Source of the DNA: Denitromonas iodatirespirans | GTDB lineage: Bacteria; Pseudomonadota; Gammaproteobacteria; Burkholderiales; Rhodocyclaceae | Assembly (NCBI RefSeq): GCF_018524365.1 | Contig: NZ_JAEKFT010000007.1 | Span: 1 to 64,000 of the forward strand | DNA length: 64,000 nt | Direction of reading: 5' to 3' | Shown: in pieces, positions 37,447 through 48,978 of the stretch | How the letters are laid out: every line of letters begins with the position of its first letter | Numbering within the stretch: position 1 is the stretch's first letter | Translations under genes and position numbers: made by a program | The notes under the pieces: model-generated | Told to the model about the DNA's origin: nothing | Seen by the model: only the letters and a program-made list of their open reading frames with translations | Databases searched by the model: none

Positions 37447-40123
37447 CGGCAATCTCCACGGGCAGCGTAAATCGGAAAACGGTGCCGCCCTCCGGATTGG
37501 CTTCGGTCCACAGGCGCCCGTCGTGAAACTCGATGATCGAGCGGCAGATGTTCAGCCCCATGCCCATGCCTTCGGACTTGGTGGTGAAGAACGGCGTGAA
37601 CAGGCGTTCGGCGTCGTCTTCATGGATGCCGTGACCGCGATCGGCCACCGACACTTCGACCAGCCCTTCGCGCACGACCCGCGCCGACAGGGTCAGCACC
37701 CGGCACTCGTCGGGCGTATCGACCATGGCGTCCATGCCGTTCTTGACCAGATTGAGCAGCACCTGCTCGATCATGATCCGGTCAGCGTAAACCGGCGGCA
37801 GGTTGGGCGCAATATCGCGGCGCACGCGCACCGCCGCCTTGCGCGCATCGATCTCGGCGAAACCGAGCGCATCGTCCACCACCTCGTCGAGCGAGACGGC
37901 GGCGCGGCGCGGTTCGCTCTTGCGCACGAAATCGCGGATGCGGCGGATGATCTTGCCCGCCCGCTCGGCCTGGAAGCTGGCCTTCTGCATCGCCGCCAGC
38001 ACTTCTTCCTGGCGATAGTCGCCCGACTCCATGCGCTTCACGCAGCCCATGGCGTAGTTGGAGATGGCGGCCAGCGGCTGGTTGAGCTCGTGCGCCAGGG
38101 TCGAGGCCATCTCGCCCATGGTCACCAGGCGCGCCGTGCGCTGCAGGCGCTCTTCCTGGTGGCGGCTCATCTCTTCCATCTGGCGCCGGTCGGTGATGTC
38201 AGTGGCGATGCCCATGCGCACCACGCGGCCGTCCACCCAGCGCGTGGCCTGCTCGCGCACGTGATACCAGTGGCCTGACAAGGGATTGCGCAGCTCGTCG
38301 TCGAACAATTCCATCGGCACATCGGCCGGCTGCAGTTTGCGCGGGTCGACCCGGTAGTCGCCCAGCTCCGGCTGCGGCTGGGTCACCACCCGCGCGCGCC
38401 GGCCGATCACGTCGAAACCATGCAGGGCCATGAAGGCGCGGTTGGCATAGAGGATCTCGTCGCTGTGCGCGTCGGCCACGAACACCGCCGAATCGAGGCC
38501 GTCGAGCACCGCTTCGAAGCGCTTGTGGGCGGCCTCCAGCGCGGCACGCACCCGCTTGGGCTCGGTGATGTCGGTGACCGAGGCCATCCAGCCGGTCTGC
38601 TTGCCGGCGCCGTCGATCAGCGGCGACAGGTAGAAACGCGCATCGAGCCGCTCGCCGCTCTTGCGCAACACCCGCATCTCGAACCCCGCGGCCGGCGCCT
38701 GGCCGGCGAGGGTGATTTCCAGGTTGTGCTGGCAGCGCGGGATGTCTTCCTCCGGCCAGTAGGGGAAAGGCGGCATGGCGCCGACCAGCTCGTCGGCCGA
38801 TAGCCCGACCATGCGGCAGAAGGCCGAATTCACATAGATGATGCGGCCGCTCAGGTCGATGGCACGCAGACCGGTCACCACGGATTCTTCCATCGCGCGG
38901 CGGAAGGCGGACTCGGCACGCAGCGCCTCTTCGGTCGCCTTGCGCCCGGTGATGTCATGCGCTACGGCATAGAACAGCTGCTCTTCCGATACCGGGTTGA
39001 TGCTCCACACCAGCCATTTGTAGCGCCCGTCGGCACAGCGGCATCGGTTCTCGAAACTCACCGGTTTGCCATTGGCCAGCAAGCGCAGCTGCTCGATGGT
39101 GGCAACGATGTCGTCGTCGTGCACGAAATCGAGCAGTGGCCGGCCCGGCATCTGCTGCGCCGGGTAGCCGAGCAACCGCTCGAAGGCCGGGTTGCAACGG
39201 CGGAAGGTGCCGTCGGCACTGAGGATGCTGAGGATGTCGAGCGACAGGTTGAACAGGCGGTCGCGCTCCTTCTCGACCCGCACCCGTCGGCGCATGTGGC
39301 TGCGCAGCAGCCACAGGCTCCATAGCATCAGCACCGACAAACCGACGATCATGATGGTCGGCAGCGCGCGCGGAATCGCCCCCACGGTGCGGAAGGCCGT
39401 GGCGCGCAGCATCAGGCCGTTGGCCGGAGGATCGAGCGCGACGGCATAGGCCACCGACTCGTCCAGCGCCTGCACCGACGAATTGACGGCCAGGGTGTCG
39501 CCGCGCGGACCGATCAACGCCAGGCGGTACTTCTCGGAAAACCAGGACGGCACCAGGTGGCGCACGATGCGGTCGATGGCATACACCCCCACCATCGCGC
39601 CGACGAAGCGCCGCCCGTGGCGTACCGGCACATAGAGTTCGAGCACCGCTTCGCCGCGCGGATTGACGTAGGGATCGCCATAGGTGGGCCGACCGAGCTC
39701 CCGCGCACGGAAGAAGGCCACGGTCTGGGTACTGGTCAGCACATCGCCGGCCAGCCAGTCGGTGGTGTCGTAGGGCGCGCTCCAGCGCACCACTTCGCCC
39801 GGCTCGACCCACACCAGGTTGACCAGTTGCGGGTTGTTGGCGATGTGCTGGTTGGCACGCAGCTGGAAGTTGTCCAGGTCGAGCGAACCGGCGGCCAGGT
39901 CGCGGGCCAGCTGGGTCAGGAAGTCTTCGGTGCCCTGCATGTGCAGGCGCATGGTCTGCTCGGCCCACTGCACATCCCGCGCGATGGCGTTGCGCTGCAC
40001 CTCGGTTTCCTGGCGCTGCAGCACCCACACCAGCACCAGCATGGCGACGGCGAACACCACCACCGCCACATACGGGACGGTCCAGTACAGTTCGGTACGC
40101 GCCTGAGCGCGCGCAGTGCTCAT
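37421..40123 (-). CDS. Membrane sensor histidine kinase with three PAS domains
   Basis: 900 residues. Membrane spans at about 14-36 and 265-285 flank a periplasmic sensor (about 37-264). Then PAS1 (about 300-410), PAS2 (about 425-535, GRIIYVNSAFCRMVGLSADELVG) and PAS3 (about 545-655, ILYANRAFMALHGF). HisKA has His678 in STLAHELNQPLAAISN, and HATPase ends with EGMGMGLNICRSI. PAS2 plus the kinase core is the closest match to the kinase at 23010. The ATG at 40123 starts the protein; the frame is open upstream but that part is not membrane-protein-like. It is divergent from the binding protein gene at 40402. Confidence 0.93.
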   Translation of the reverse strand: MSTARAQARTELYWTVPYVAVVVFAVAMLVLVWVLQRQETEVQRNAIARDVQWAEQTMRLHMQGTEDFLTQLARDLAAGSLDLDNFQLRANQHIANNPQLVNLVWVEPGEVVRWSAPYDTTDWLAGDVLTSTQTVAFFRARELGRPTYGDPYVNPRGEAVLELYVPVRHGRRFVGAMVGVYAIDRIVRHLVPSWFSEKYRLALIGPRGDTLAVNSSVQALDESVAYAVALDPPANGLMLRATAFRTVGAIPRALPTIMIVGLSVLMLWSLWLLRSHMRRRVRVEKERDRLFNLSLDILSILSADGTFRRCNPAFERLLGYPAQQMPGRPLLDFVHDDDIVATIEQLRLLANGKPVSFENRCRCADGRYKWLVWSINPVSEEQLFYAVAHDITGRKATEEALRAESAFRRAMEESVVTGLRAIDLSGRIIYVNSAFCRMVGLSADELVGAMPPFPYWPEEDIPRCQHNLEITLAGQAPAAGFEMRVLRKSGERLDARFYLSPLIDGAGKQTGWMASVTDITEPKRVRAALEAAHKRFEAVLDGLDSAVFVADAHSDEILYANRAFMALHGFDVIGRRARVVTQPQPELGDYRVDPRKLQPADVPMELFDDELRNPLSGHWYHVREQATRWVDGRVVRMGIATDITDRRQMEEMSRHQEERLQRTARLVTMGEMASTLAHELNQPLAAISNYAMGCVKRMESGDYRQEEVLAAMQKASFQAERAGKIIRRIRDFVRKSEPRRAAVSLDEVVDDALGFAEIDARKAAVRVRRDIAPNLPPVYADRIMIEQVLLNLVKNGMDAMVDTPDECRVLTLSARVVREGLVEVSVADRGHGIHEDDAERLFTPFFTTKSEGMGMGLNICRSIIEFHDGRLWTEANPEGGTVFRFTLPVEIAGERTVRSA

Positions 40124-40401
40124 GATTGCCTTGGCCTCCGGCCGGACGTCCGCCCCGGGGCCCCCGGAGCAGACTGGATTCGCAAATGCTGCCATGCATT
40201 GTGGCGCCCCGTGTGCGGCGGCGACATCGGGTGATTCCCTATGGCGTGTTCTTGGCGGCCCCGTCCGTCCCGCGCGTCGCCGGCCGGCCGCGGAAATAGC
40301 CACCTCTCATACGTCATCGCCCCGCTCTAGGGGTTTTCGCCAATGTCGCGTCGCTCGGCACGGGTCTTACAGTCGGTGGCAAAACGGGAGGAGACCCCAA
40401 C

Positions 40402-41586
40402 TTGTTGCGCGCATGCCTGGCTGCCTTGCTGTGCTCGGTGCTGGCTTGGCCGGCGTGGAGCGCCGAGCCGATCCGGATCGGCGTCACCGGCCCATTCACC
40501 GGCGGCTCGGCCCCGATGGGGCAGTCCATGCGCGACGGCGTTCGCCTGGCCGCCAAGGAAATCAACGCCTCGGGCGGCATCCTCGGCCGCCCCGTGGTGC
40601 TGCTCGAACGCGACGACGAGTCGCGCAACGAACGCGGCGCCCAGGTGGTGCAGGAGCTGGTCGAAAAGGAACAGGTGGTCGCCGGCCTGGGCATGGTCAA
40701 TACCGGCGTCGCGCTGGCGTCGCAGCAGATTTACCAGCAGGCGCGCATCCCGGTCATCACCAGCGTGGCGACCGGGACCTTCCTCACCAAGCAGTTCCAG
40801 CCGCCGCGCTACCCCGACAACTATGTCTTCCGCATATCGGCCAACGATCGCATCCAGGCCGAGATGATCGTCGAGGAGGCGGTCGACCGCCGCGGCTTCA
40901 CCCGGATCGCCATCTTTCACGACGCCACCAACTACGGTCAGTTCGGCAAGCTGGATCTGGTGCATTCGCTGGCCATCCGCGGGCTCGGCCCGGTCGTCAT
41001 CGAGCGCTTCAACCTGCGCGACGTCGACATGACGGCGCATCTGCGCCGCGCCCGCGCCGCCGGCGTCGAGGTCATCCTGACCTATGGCATCGGGCCGGAG
41101 CTGGCGCATATCGCCAACGCCATGGCAGTCCTCAACTGGCGCGTTCCGCTGATCGGCAGCTGGACGCTGGGCATGTCCAATTTCATCGACGAGGCCGGCC
41201 CCAACGCCGAGGGCGCACGCATGCCCCAGACCTATATCGCCGAGGACACGACCGCCCGCCGCAGCGCCTTCCTGACCCGCTACCGGGAAACATACGGCAG
41301 CGAACGGATTCCTGTTCCCCCTGCCGCGGCACAGGGGTATGATTCGATGCTTGTGCTTGCAGCGGCGATTCGGCAGGCAGGCGACACCGAAGGTGAAAAA
41401 ATCCGCGAGGCGCTCGAAAGCCTTAAAGAACGGGTTGAAGGTGTCGTTATGACCTACGAACGACCGTTCACGAAAACCGATCACGAAGCGATCGACGACG
41501 CGTCCATACCGTATATGGGCGAAGTCCGGAACGGGCGGGTAGTCTTTGCGTACGAACGCGACCGCCTGCGCGCCGCAGGCCAATGA
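40402..41586 (+). CDS. Periplasmic LIV-type (ABC) ligand-binding protein, no transporter genes adjacent
   Basis: 394 residues: signal peptide (ACLAALLCSVLAWPAWS, cleavage near AEP), then the type I periplasmic-binding fold (Peripla_BP_6): IRIGVTGPFTGGSAPMGQSM, GVRLAAKEINASGGILGRPV, and VAGLGMVNTGVALASQQIYQQ. Start is TTG at 40402 with a strong GGAGGAG 8 nt upstream. Relatives bind branched-chain amino acids, amides or aromatic acids. No permease or ATPase lies on either side. The divergent kinase/regulator pair suggests it is either their target or a periplasmic ligand receptor. A strong terminator follows. Confidence 0.9.
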   Translation: MLRACLAALLCSVLAWPAWSAEPIRIGVTGPFTGGSAPMGQSMRDGVRLAAKEINASGGILGRPVVLLERDDESRNERGAQVVQELVEKEQVVAGLGMVNTGVALASQQIYQQARIPVITSVATGTFLTKQFQPPRYPDNYVFRISANDRIQAEMIVEEAVDRRGFTRIAIFHDATNYGQFGKLDLVHSLAIRGLGPVVIERFNLRDVDMTAHLRRARAAGVEVILTYGIGPELAHIANAMAVLNWRVPLIGSWTLGMSNFIDEAGPNAEGARMPQTYIAEDTTARRSAFLTRYRETYGSERIPVPPAAAQGYDSMLVLAAAIRQAGDTEGEKIREALESLKERVEGVVMTYERPFTKTDHEAIDDASIPYMGEVRNGRVVFAYERDRLRAAGQ

Positions 41587-41610
41587 GCTCCACACCAGAG
41601 CCAATTTCAC

Positions 41611-41661
41611 GATCGGTCGGGGGGTTTCTCCCTCCCTCCCTCACCCCCGACCGATCTTTTT
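41611..41661 (+). terminator. Long-stem intrinsic terminator with a C-rich loop
   Basis: A 13-bp perfect stem (GATCGGTCGGGGG 41611-41623 with CCCCCGACCGATC 41644-41656) is followed by five T. The loop is a CCCT repeat. On the opposite strand 41648-41630 reads G5-N3-G3-N-G3-N-G3, a G-quadruplex-type motif. It ends the binding-protein transcript. Confidence 0.92.
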
Positions 41662-41946
41662 CTCTCCCGCGTCACCTGCCCGCCCCCTGTCCGCGGTGCC
41701 CTCGCCTATCCAGCGCGTGGCCGCCGACGGCTGACCGCGCCGGCGCGGCGTCCTCCTCCGCCTCGTGAGCCTGCGCCCGGTTCGAGCCCCCTTGCCGGCG
41801 CGCTCGATGCCGAGCCGACACACTCCGTCCCCTTCAGTCTCAGTCCCTCCGTCGGGGCTGCGACATGACATCCCGTCGACCGGCCCGGCGAGCCCCCGCA
41901 TGGACTTGTCGTATGCCATTTTTTTGAAGACTGTGGCTATCCCGTA
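41662..41946. other. Intergenic stretch before the PDH promoter, no gene seen
   Basis: About 285 nt with no convincing coding frame on either strand. Short frames exist but lack ribosome-binding sites and family sequence. Composition becomes less GC-rich after about 41910, near the aceE promoter. Confidence 0.5.
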
Positions 41947-41975
41947 TTGCGCATCCTGAAATTGCATTTTATAGT
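41947..41975 (+). promoter_or_regulatory. Candidate sigma-70 promoter of aceEF-lpdA
   Basis: -35 TTGCGC (41947-41952) and -10 TATAGT (41970-41975) with a 17-bp spacer in a locally AT-rich stretch. The untranslated leader to aceE would be about 100 nt. The -35 is weak. Confidence 0.55.
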
Positions 41976-42080
41976 GCGCAAAGGTCGAAACTCGGCCAGG
42001 AGTGTAATCGTCGACATCGCGCGGTACAGTGTCGGGCGATGGATTGACTTCAGCGATCTTCACGAGGAGAGGAGAGAAGC

Positions 42081-44762
<2,682 letters not shown>

Positions 44763-44782
44763 ACGCCGAGGAGACCAAGAAC

Positions 44783-46435
44783 ATGAGCCAACTCATTGAA
44801 GTCAAGGTGCCGGACATCGGTGACTACGCCGACGTGCCGGTGATCGAACTGTTCGTCAAGGTCGGCGACACCGTCGCCGTCGATGATGCCATCGCCATGC
44901 TCGAATCCGACAAGGCCACCATGGACGTGCCCTCCTCGGGCGCCGGTGTGGTCAAGGAAGTGCTGGTGTCGGTCGGCGACAAGGTGTCCGAGGGCAGCGT
45001 GCTGATCAAGCTCGAAGCCGCCGGCGCCGGCGCCACGGCAGCCCCCGCCGCAGCAGCACCGGCCCCGGCCCCGGCCGCAGCCCCCGCAGCCGCTCCGGCA
45101 GCCGCCGGCGGTGGCCTGGTCGACGTCAAGGTGCCGGACATCGGCGACTATTCCGACGTGCCGGTGATCGAGCTGTACGTCAAGGTCGGCGACACCATCA
45201 AGGTGGACGACGCCGTGGCCACGCTCGAATCCGACAAGGCCACCATGGACGTGCCCTCCTCGGCCGCCGGCGTGGTCAAGGAAGTGCTCGTCAGCGTCGG
45301 CAGCAAGGTGTCCGAAGGTGTGGTGCTGATCAAGGTCGAAGCGGCCGGTGGCGCCGCAGTGATGGGTAAAGAGGAATTGGTGAGTGAAAAACCCGCAGCC
45401 GCGACCACGGCTCCGGCGCCCATCACCAATACCCAATCACCCCTCACCGCGACAGCAGCCCCTGCTGCTGTCGCCAGCGCGGTCAAGCTCGGCGGCAAGG
45501 TGCACGCCAGCCCGTCGGTCCGCGCCTATGCGCGCGAACTGGGCGTCGATCTGGCGCAGGTGAAGGCCACCGGTCCGAAGAACCGCATCACCCAGGCCGA
45601 TGTCACCGCCTTCGTCAAGGGCGCCATGCAGTCCGGCGTCGTCCCGGGCAAGGCTGCCCCGGCAGCCGCCGGCGCCAGCCTCGGCGGTGGCCTGGATCTG
45701 CTGCCCTGGCCGAAGGTCGACTTCGCCAAGTTCGGCGAGGTCGAGGTCAAGCCGCTGTCGCGCATCAAGAAGATCTCTGGCCAGAACCTCGCCCGCAACT
45801 GGGTGATGATCCCGGCCGTCACGTATCACGAAGACGCCGACATCACCGACCTCGAAGCCTTCCGCGTGGCGATGAACAAGGAGCACGAGAAGTCCGGCAA
45901 GAAGCTCACCATGCTCGCCTTCATCATCAAGGCCTCGGTGCGCGCGCTGCAGGAGTTCCCCGAGTTCAACACCTCGCTCGACGCGAGTGGTGGTGAAATG
46001 AGCCTGGTCTTCAAGAAGTACTTCAACATCGCCTTCGCCGCCGACACACCGAATGGTCTGGTGGTGCCGGTGGTCAAGGATGCCGACAAGAAGAGCGTGT
46101 TCGAGATCGCCGCCGAAACCGGCGCGCTGGCCAAGAAGGCGCGCGACGGCAAGCTCGGCCCGGCCGACATGTCCGGCGCCTGCTTCACCATCTCCTCGCT
46201 GGGCGGCATCGGCGGCACCTACTTCGCGCCGATCGTCAATGCGCCCGAAGTGGCCATCCTCGGTGTCAACAAGTCGGCCATGAAGCCGGTGTGGGACGGC
46301 AAGCAGTTCGTGCCGCGCCTGACCCTGCCGATGTCGCTGACCGCCGATCACCGCGTGATCGACGGCGCGCTGGCCACCCGCTTCAACGTCTACCTCGCCC
46401 AACTGCTGGCCGACTTCCGTCGGGTCATGCTCTAA
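44783..46435 (+). CDS. aceF: Pyruvate dehydrogenase E2 (dihydrolipoamide acetyltransferase), two lipoyl domains
   Basis: 550 residues. Lipoyl domain 1 (about 3-77, Lys44 in ESDKATMDV), Ala/Pro linker, lipoyl domain 2 (about 113-188, Lys152), a second linker, the peripheral subunit-binding domain (about 235-275, HASPSVRAYARELGVDL), and the catalytic core ending with LPMSLTADHRVIDGA (active-site His). The linker at about 194-228 contains a low-GC stretch unlike its surroundings (45360-45465), with atypical residues MGKEELVSEK and PITNTQSPLTAT. The core forms the PDH scaffold. Confidence 0.97.
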   Translation: MSQLIEVKVPDIGDYADVPVIELFVKVGDTVAVDDAIAMLESDKATMDVPSSGAGVVKEVLVSVGDKVSEGSVLIKLEAAGAGATAAPAAAAPAPAPAAAPAAAPAAAGGGLVDVKVPDIGDYSDVPVIELYVKVGDTIKVDDAVATLESDKATMDVPSSAAGVVKEVLVSVGSKVSEGVVLIKVEAAGGAAVMGKEELVSEKPAAATTAPAPITNTQSPLTATAAPAAVASAVKLGGKVHASPSVRAYARELGVDLAQVKATGPKNRITQADVTAFVKGAMQSGVVPGKAAPAAAGASLGGGLDLLPWPKVDFAKFGEVEVKPLSRIKKISGQNLARNWVMIPAVTYHEDADITDLEAFRVAMNKEHEKSGKKLTMLAFIIKASVRALQEFPEFNTSLDASGGEMSLVFKKYFNIAFAADTPNGLVVPVVKDADKKSVFEIAAETGALAKKARDGKLGPADMSGACFTISSLGGIGGTYFAPIVNAPEVAILGVNKSAMKPVWDGKQFVPRLTLPMSLTADHRVIDGALATRFNVYLAQLLADFRRVML

Positions 46436-46447
46436 GGAGGCCACGAC

Positions 46448-48547
46448 ATGAGCCAAGTTGAAGTCAAAGTCCCCGACATCGGCGATTACGCCGATGTGCC
46501 GGTGATCGAACTGTTCGTCAAGGTCGGCGACACCATCGCGGTCGATGACGCCATCGTCACGCTCGAGTCCGACAAGGCCACCATGGACGTGCCCTCCGAG
46601 GTCGCCGGCGTGGTCAAGGAAGTCAAGGTCGCCCTGGGCGACCGCGTGGCCGAGGGCAGCGTGCTGATCGTGGTCGACACCGCGGGCGCCGGCGCAGCTG
46701 CGGCACCTGCCGCCGCCCAAGCCCCGGCACCGGCAGCAGCCCCCGCGCCGGCACCGGCGGCCGCACCGGCGGCAGCCGGCGGGGGCGTGGTCGAGGTCAA
46801 GGTACCCGACATCGGTGACTATTCCGATGTGCCGGTGATCGAGTTCTTCGTCAAGGTCGGCGACACCATCGCGGTCGATGAGGCCATCGCCACGCTCGAA
46901 TCCGACAAGGCCACCATGGACGTGCCCTCCTCGGCCGCCGGTGTGGTCAAGGAAGTGCTGGTCGGCGTCGGTGACAAGGTCTCCGAGGGCTCGGTGCTGA
47001 TCAAGGTCGAGGCGGCTGGCGCTGCAACCAGCGCGGCCCCGGCCGCTGCCGCCGCGCCGGCGCAAGCCGCCGTGGCCGCCCCCGCGGCCGCCTCGCATGC
47101 CGGCGGCGCCGACATCGAGTGCGACATGCTGGTGCTCGGCGCCGGCCCGGGCGGCTACTCGGCCGCCTTTCGCGCCGCCGACCTCGGCCTCAAGACCGTC
47201 ATCGTCGAGCGCTACGCCACCTTCGGCGGCGTGTGCCTGAACGTCGGCTGCATCCCCTCCAAGGCCCTGCTGCATGTGGCCGCGGTGATGGACGAGGCGC
47301 AGCACATGGGCGGCGCGGGCATCGGCTTCGCCAAGCCCGAGGTCGATCTGGACGCGCTGCGCAAGCACAAGGAAGGCGTGGTCGGCAAGCTCACCGGCGG
47401 ACTGGCCGGCATGGCCAAGGGCCGCAAGGTCGACATGGTGCGCGGCTACGGCCACTTCCTCGATCCGAACCATGTCGAGGTCGAAGTGACCACCGGCGAG
47501 GGGCAGGACAAGACCGGCGAGAAGAAGGTCATCCGCTTCAAGCAGTGCATCATCGCCGCCGGCTCGGCCGCGGTGCATCTGCCCTTCATCCCGAAAGATC
47601 CGCGCATCGTCGATTCGACCGGCGCGCTGGAGCTGCGCCAGGTGCCGGGCAAGATGCTGGTGATCGGCGGCGGCATCATCGGCCTGGAGATGGCCACCGT
47701 GTATTCCTCGCTCGGCGCGCGCATCGACGTGGTCGAGATGATGGACGCGCTCATGGCCGGGCCGGACCGCGATGCGGTCAAGGTGTGGGAGAAGCAGAAC
47801 GCCCACCGCTTCGACAAGATCATGCTCAAGACCAAGACCACCGCCGTCGAGGCGAAGGACGATGGTCTGTATGTCACGTTTGAAGGGGAAGGTGCGCCAA
47901 GCGAGCCGGTCAAGTACGACATGATTCTTCAGTCGGCCGGGCGCAGCCCCAACGGCAAGAAGATCGATGCCGACAAGGCCGGCGTGATCGTCACCGATCG
48001 CGGCTTCATCCCGGTCGATGCGCAGATGCGCACTAACGTGCCGCACATCTTCGCCATCGGCGACATCGTCGGCCAGCCCATGCTGGCGCACAAGGCGGTG
48101 CATGAAGCCCACGTGGCCGCCGAAGTGGCCGCCGGCGAGAAAGCGGCCTTCGACGCCACCGTGATCCCAGGCGTGGCCTACACCCACCCGGAAGTGGCCT
48201 GGGTCGGCTACACCGAGGCGCAGGCCAAGGCCGAGGGCAAGAAGGTGGAAACCGCCAAGTTCCCCTGGGCGGCCTCCGGCCGGGCGATTGCCAACGGCGC
48301 CGACTACGGCTTCACCAAGCTGATCTTCGACGCGGAAACGCATCGGGTGATCGGCGGCACCATCGTCGGCCCCTCGGCGGGCGACATGATCGGCGAGGTG
48401 TGCCTGGCCATCGAGATGGGCGCGGACGCGGTCGATATCGGCAAGACCATCCACCCGCACCCGACCCTGGGCGAGACGGTGGGCATGGCCGCCGAAGTGG
48501 CGCACGGCAGTTGTACGGATGTGCCGCCGGCGAGGAAGAAGAAGTAA
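46448..48547 (+). CDS. lpdA: Dihydrolipoamide dehydrogenase E3 with two N-terminal lipoyl domains
   Basis: 699 residues. Two lipoyl domains (about 2-76, Lys43; about 115-189, Lys154) joined by Ala/Pro linkers precede a complete E3: FAD-binding VLGAGPGGYSAAFRAADLG, redox pair Cys263/Cys268 in GVCLNVGCIPSK, NAD-binding VIGGGIIGLEMATVYSSLGA, and catalytic His in HPHPTLGE. Single lipoyl domains on PDH-linked E3 are known in Neisseria and other betaproteobacteria; the second one is unusual. The E3 part reoxidises dihydrolipoamide with NAD. It lies 12 nt after aceF, with AAGGAGG upstream. Confidence 0.96.
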   Translation: MSQVEVKVPDIGDYADVPVIELFVKVGDTIAVDDAIVTLESDKATMDVPSEVAGVVKEVKVALGDRVAEGSVLIVVDTAGAGAAAAPAAAQAPAPAAAPAPAPAAAPAAAGGGVVEVKVPDIGDYSDVPVIEFFVKVGDTIAVDEAIATLESDKATMDVPSSAAGVVKEVLVGVGDKVSEGSVLIKVEAAGAATSAAPAAAAAPAQAAVAAPAAASHAGGADIECDMLVLGAGPGGYSAAFRAADLGLKTVIVERYATFGGVCLNVGCIPSKALLHVAAVMDEAQHMGGAGIGFAKPEVDLDALRKHKEGVVGKLTGGLAGMAKGRKVDMVRGYGHFLDPNHVEVEVTTGEGQDKTGEKKVIRFKQCIIAAGSAAVHLPFIPKDPRIVDSTGALELRQVPGKMLVIGGGIIGLEMATVYSSLGARIDVVEMMDALMAGPDRDAVKVWEKQNAHRFDKIMLKTKTTAVEAKDDGLYVTFEGEGAPSEPVKYDMILQSAGRSPNGKKIDADKAGVIVTDRGFIPVDAQMRTNVPHIFAIGDIVGQPMLAHKAVHEAHVAAEVAAGEKAAFDATVIPGVAYTHPEVAWVGYTEAQAKAEGKKVETAKFPWAASGRAIANGADYGFTKLIFDAETHRVIGGTIVGPSAGDMIGEVCLAIEMGADAVDIGKTIHPHPTLGETVGMAAEVAHGSCTDVPPARKKK

Positions 48548-48570
48548 TCCTGCTTCGGCACCAGCAAAGA

Positions 48571-48600
48571 AAAACGGCGACCTTGCGGTCGCCGTTTTTT
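48571..48600 (+). terminator. Intrinsic terminator of the PDH operon
   Basis: A 12-bp stem (AAAACGGCGACC / GGTCGCCGTTTT) with loop TTGC ends in six T, 24 nt after the lpdA stop. Confidence 0.93.
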
Positions 48601-48663
48601 CGTCTGCCATAGCCCGGCCGAGGGCCAAAGGCCCGACGCCGGAAAACCCGCCCGAGCCACCGA

Positions 48664-48705
48664 TGACCCCGGGTTTCGCTATCGCTCTACCCGGGCTACG
48701 CGTGG
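48664..48705. repeat. REP-like intergenic inverted repeat
   Basis: CCCGGG arms flank a TTTCGCTATCGCTCTA loop, with GGGCTACG at the 3' side. Short elements of this look (GTAGCCCGGGT...) are dispersed in many GC-rich proteobacterial genomes. Only one copy is in the window, so dispersion is not shown. The rest of 48706-48903 holds no gene. Confidence 0.4.
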
Positions 48706-48903
48706 GATATCGACATTCAGGCCAACTCGATGGGCAATGCCGTTTTGTCCTTGACCTGCTTGAACGCTGATGGGAGTTCCCACCGAAGGACAAAGCGCGC
48801 ACCGCCGGAAATGTCGGGGAATTTTACGATCCCATCGCGCCTCCAGCGAAAAAGCCAGCGAGAAATCACGTTTTCACACATAAAAACAATCGCTTGCAAA
48901 CTT

Positions 48904-48919
48904 TGGCCCGGGACTTGCA
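48904..48919 (+). promoter_or_regulatory. Sigma-54 (RpoN) promoter of the PEP-CTERM gene
   Basis: TGGCCCGGGACTTGCA fits TGGCACG-N4-TTGCW with GG and GC exactly 10 nt apart. The predicted start is near 48930, leaving about 50 nt of leader before the gene at 48979. PEP-CTERM genes in Zoogloea-like bacteria are reported to be RpoN-dependent under PrsK/PrsR, so the context agrees. The activator site was not identified. Confidence 0.72.
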
Positions 48920-48978
48920 CGACTTTCGCCGTAGCTCACTCGATTACAGCCCCAAGCGAACAAGAGAGGAGGACACCC

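Noticed and set aside
45437-48802. 1121-codon open frame on the minus strand across aceF and lpdA
   Set aside because: It is antisense to two certain genes. High GC at third codon positions keeps the opposite frame free of stops; the translation is His/Asp/Gly/Leu-rich with no family sequence.
48601-48978. Small protein genes in the lpdA to PEP-CTERM gap
   Set aside because: Short frames exist but overlap the terminator, the repeat or the sigma-54 promoter and lack ribosome-binding sites.
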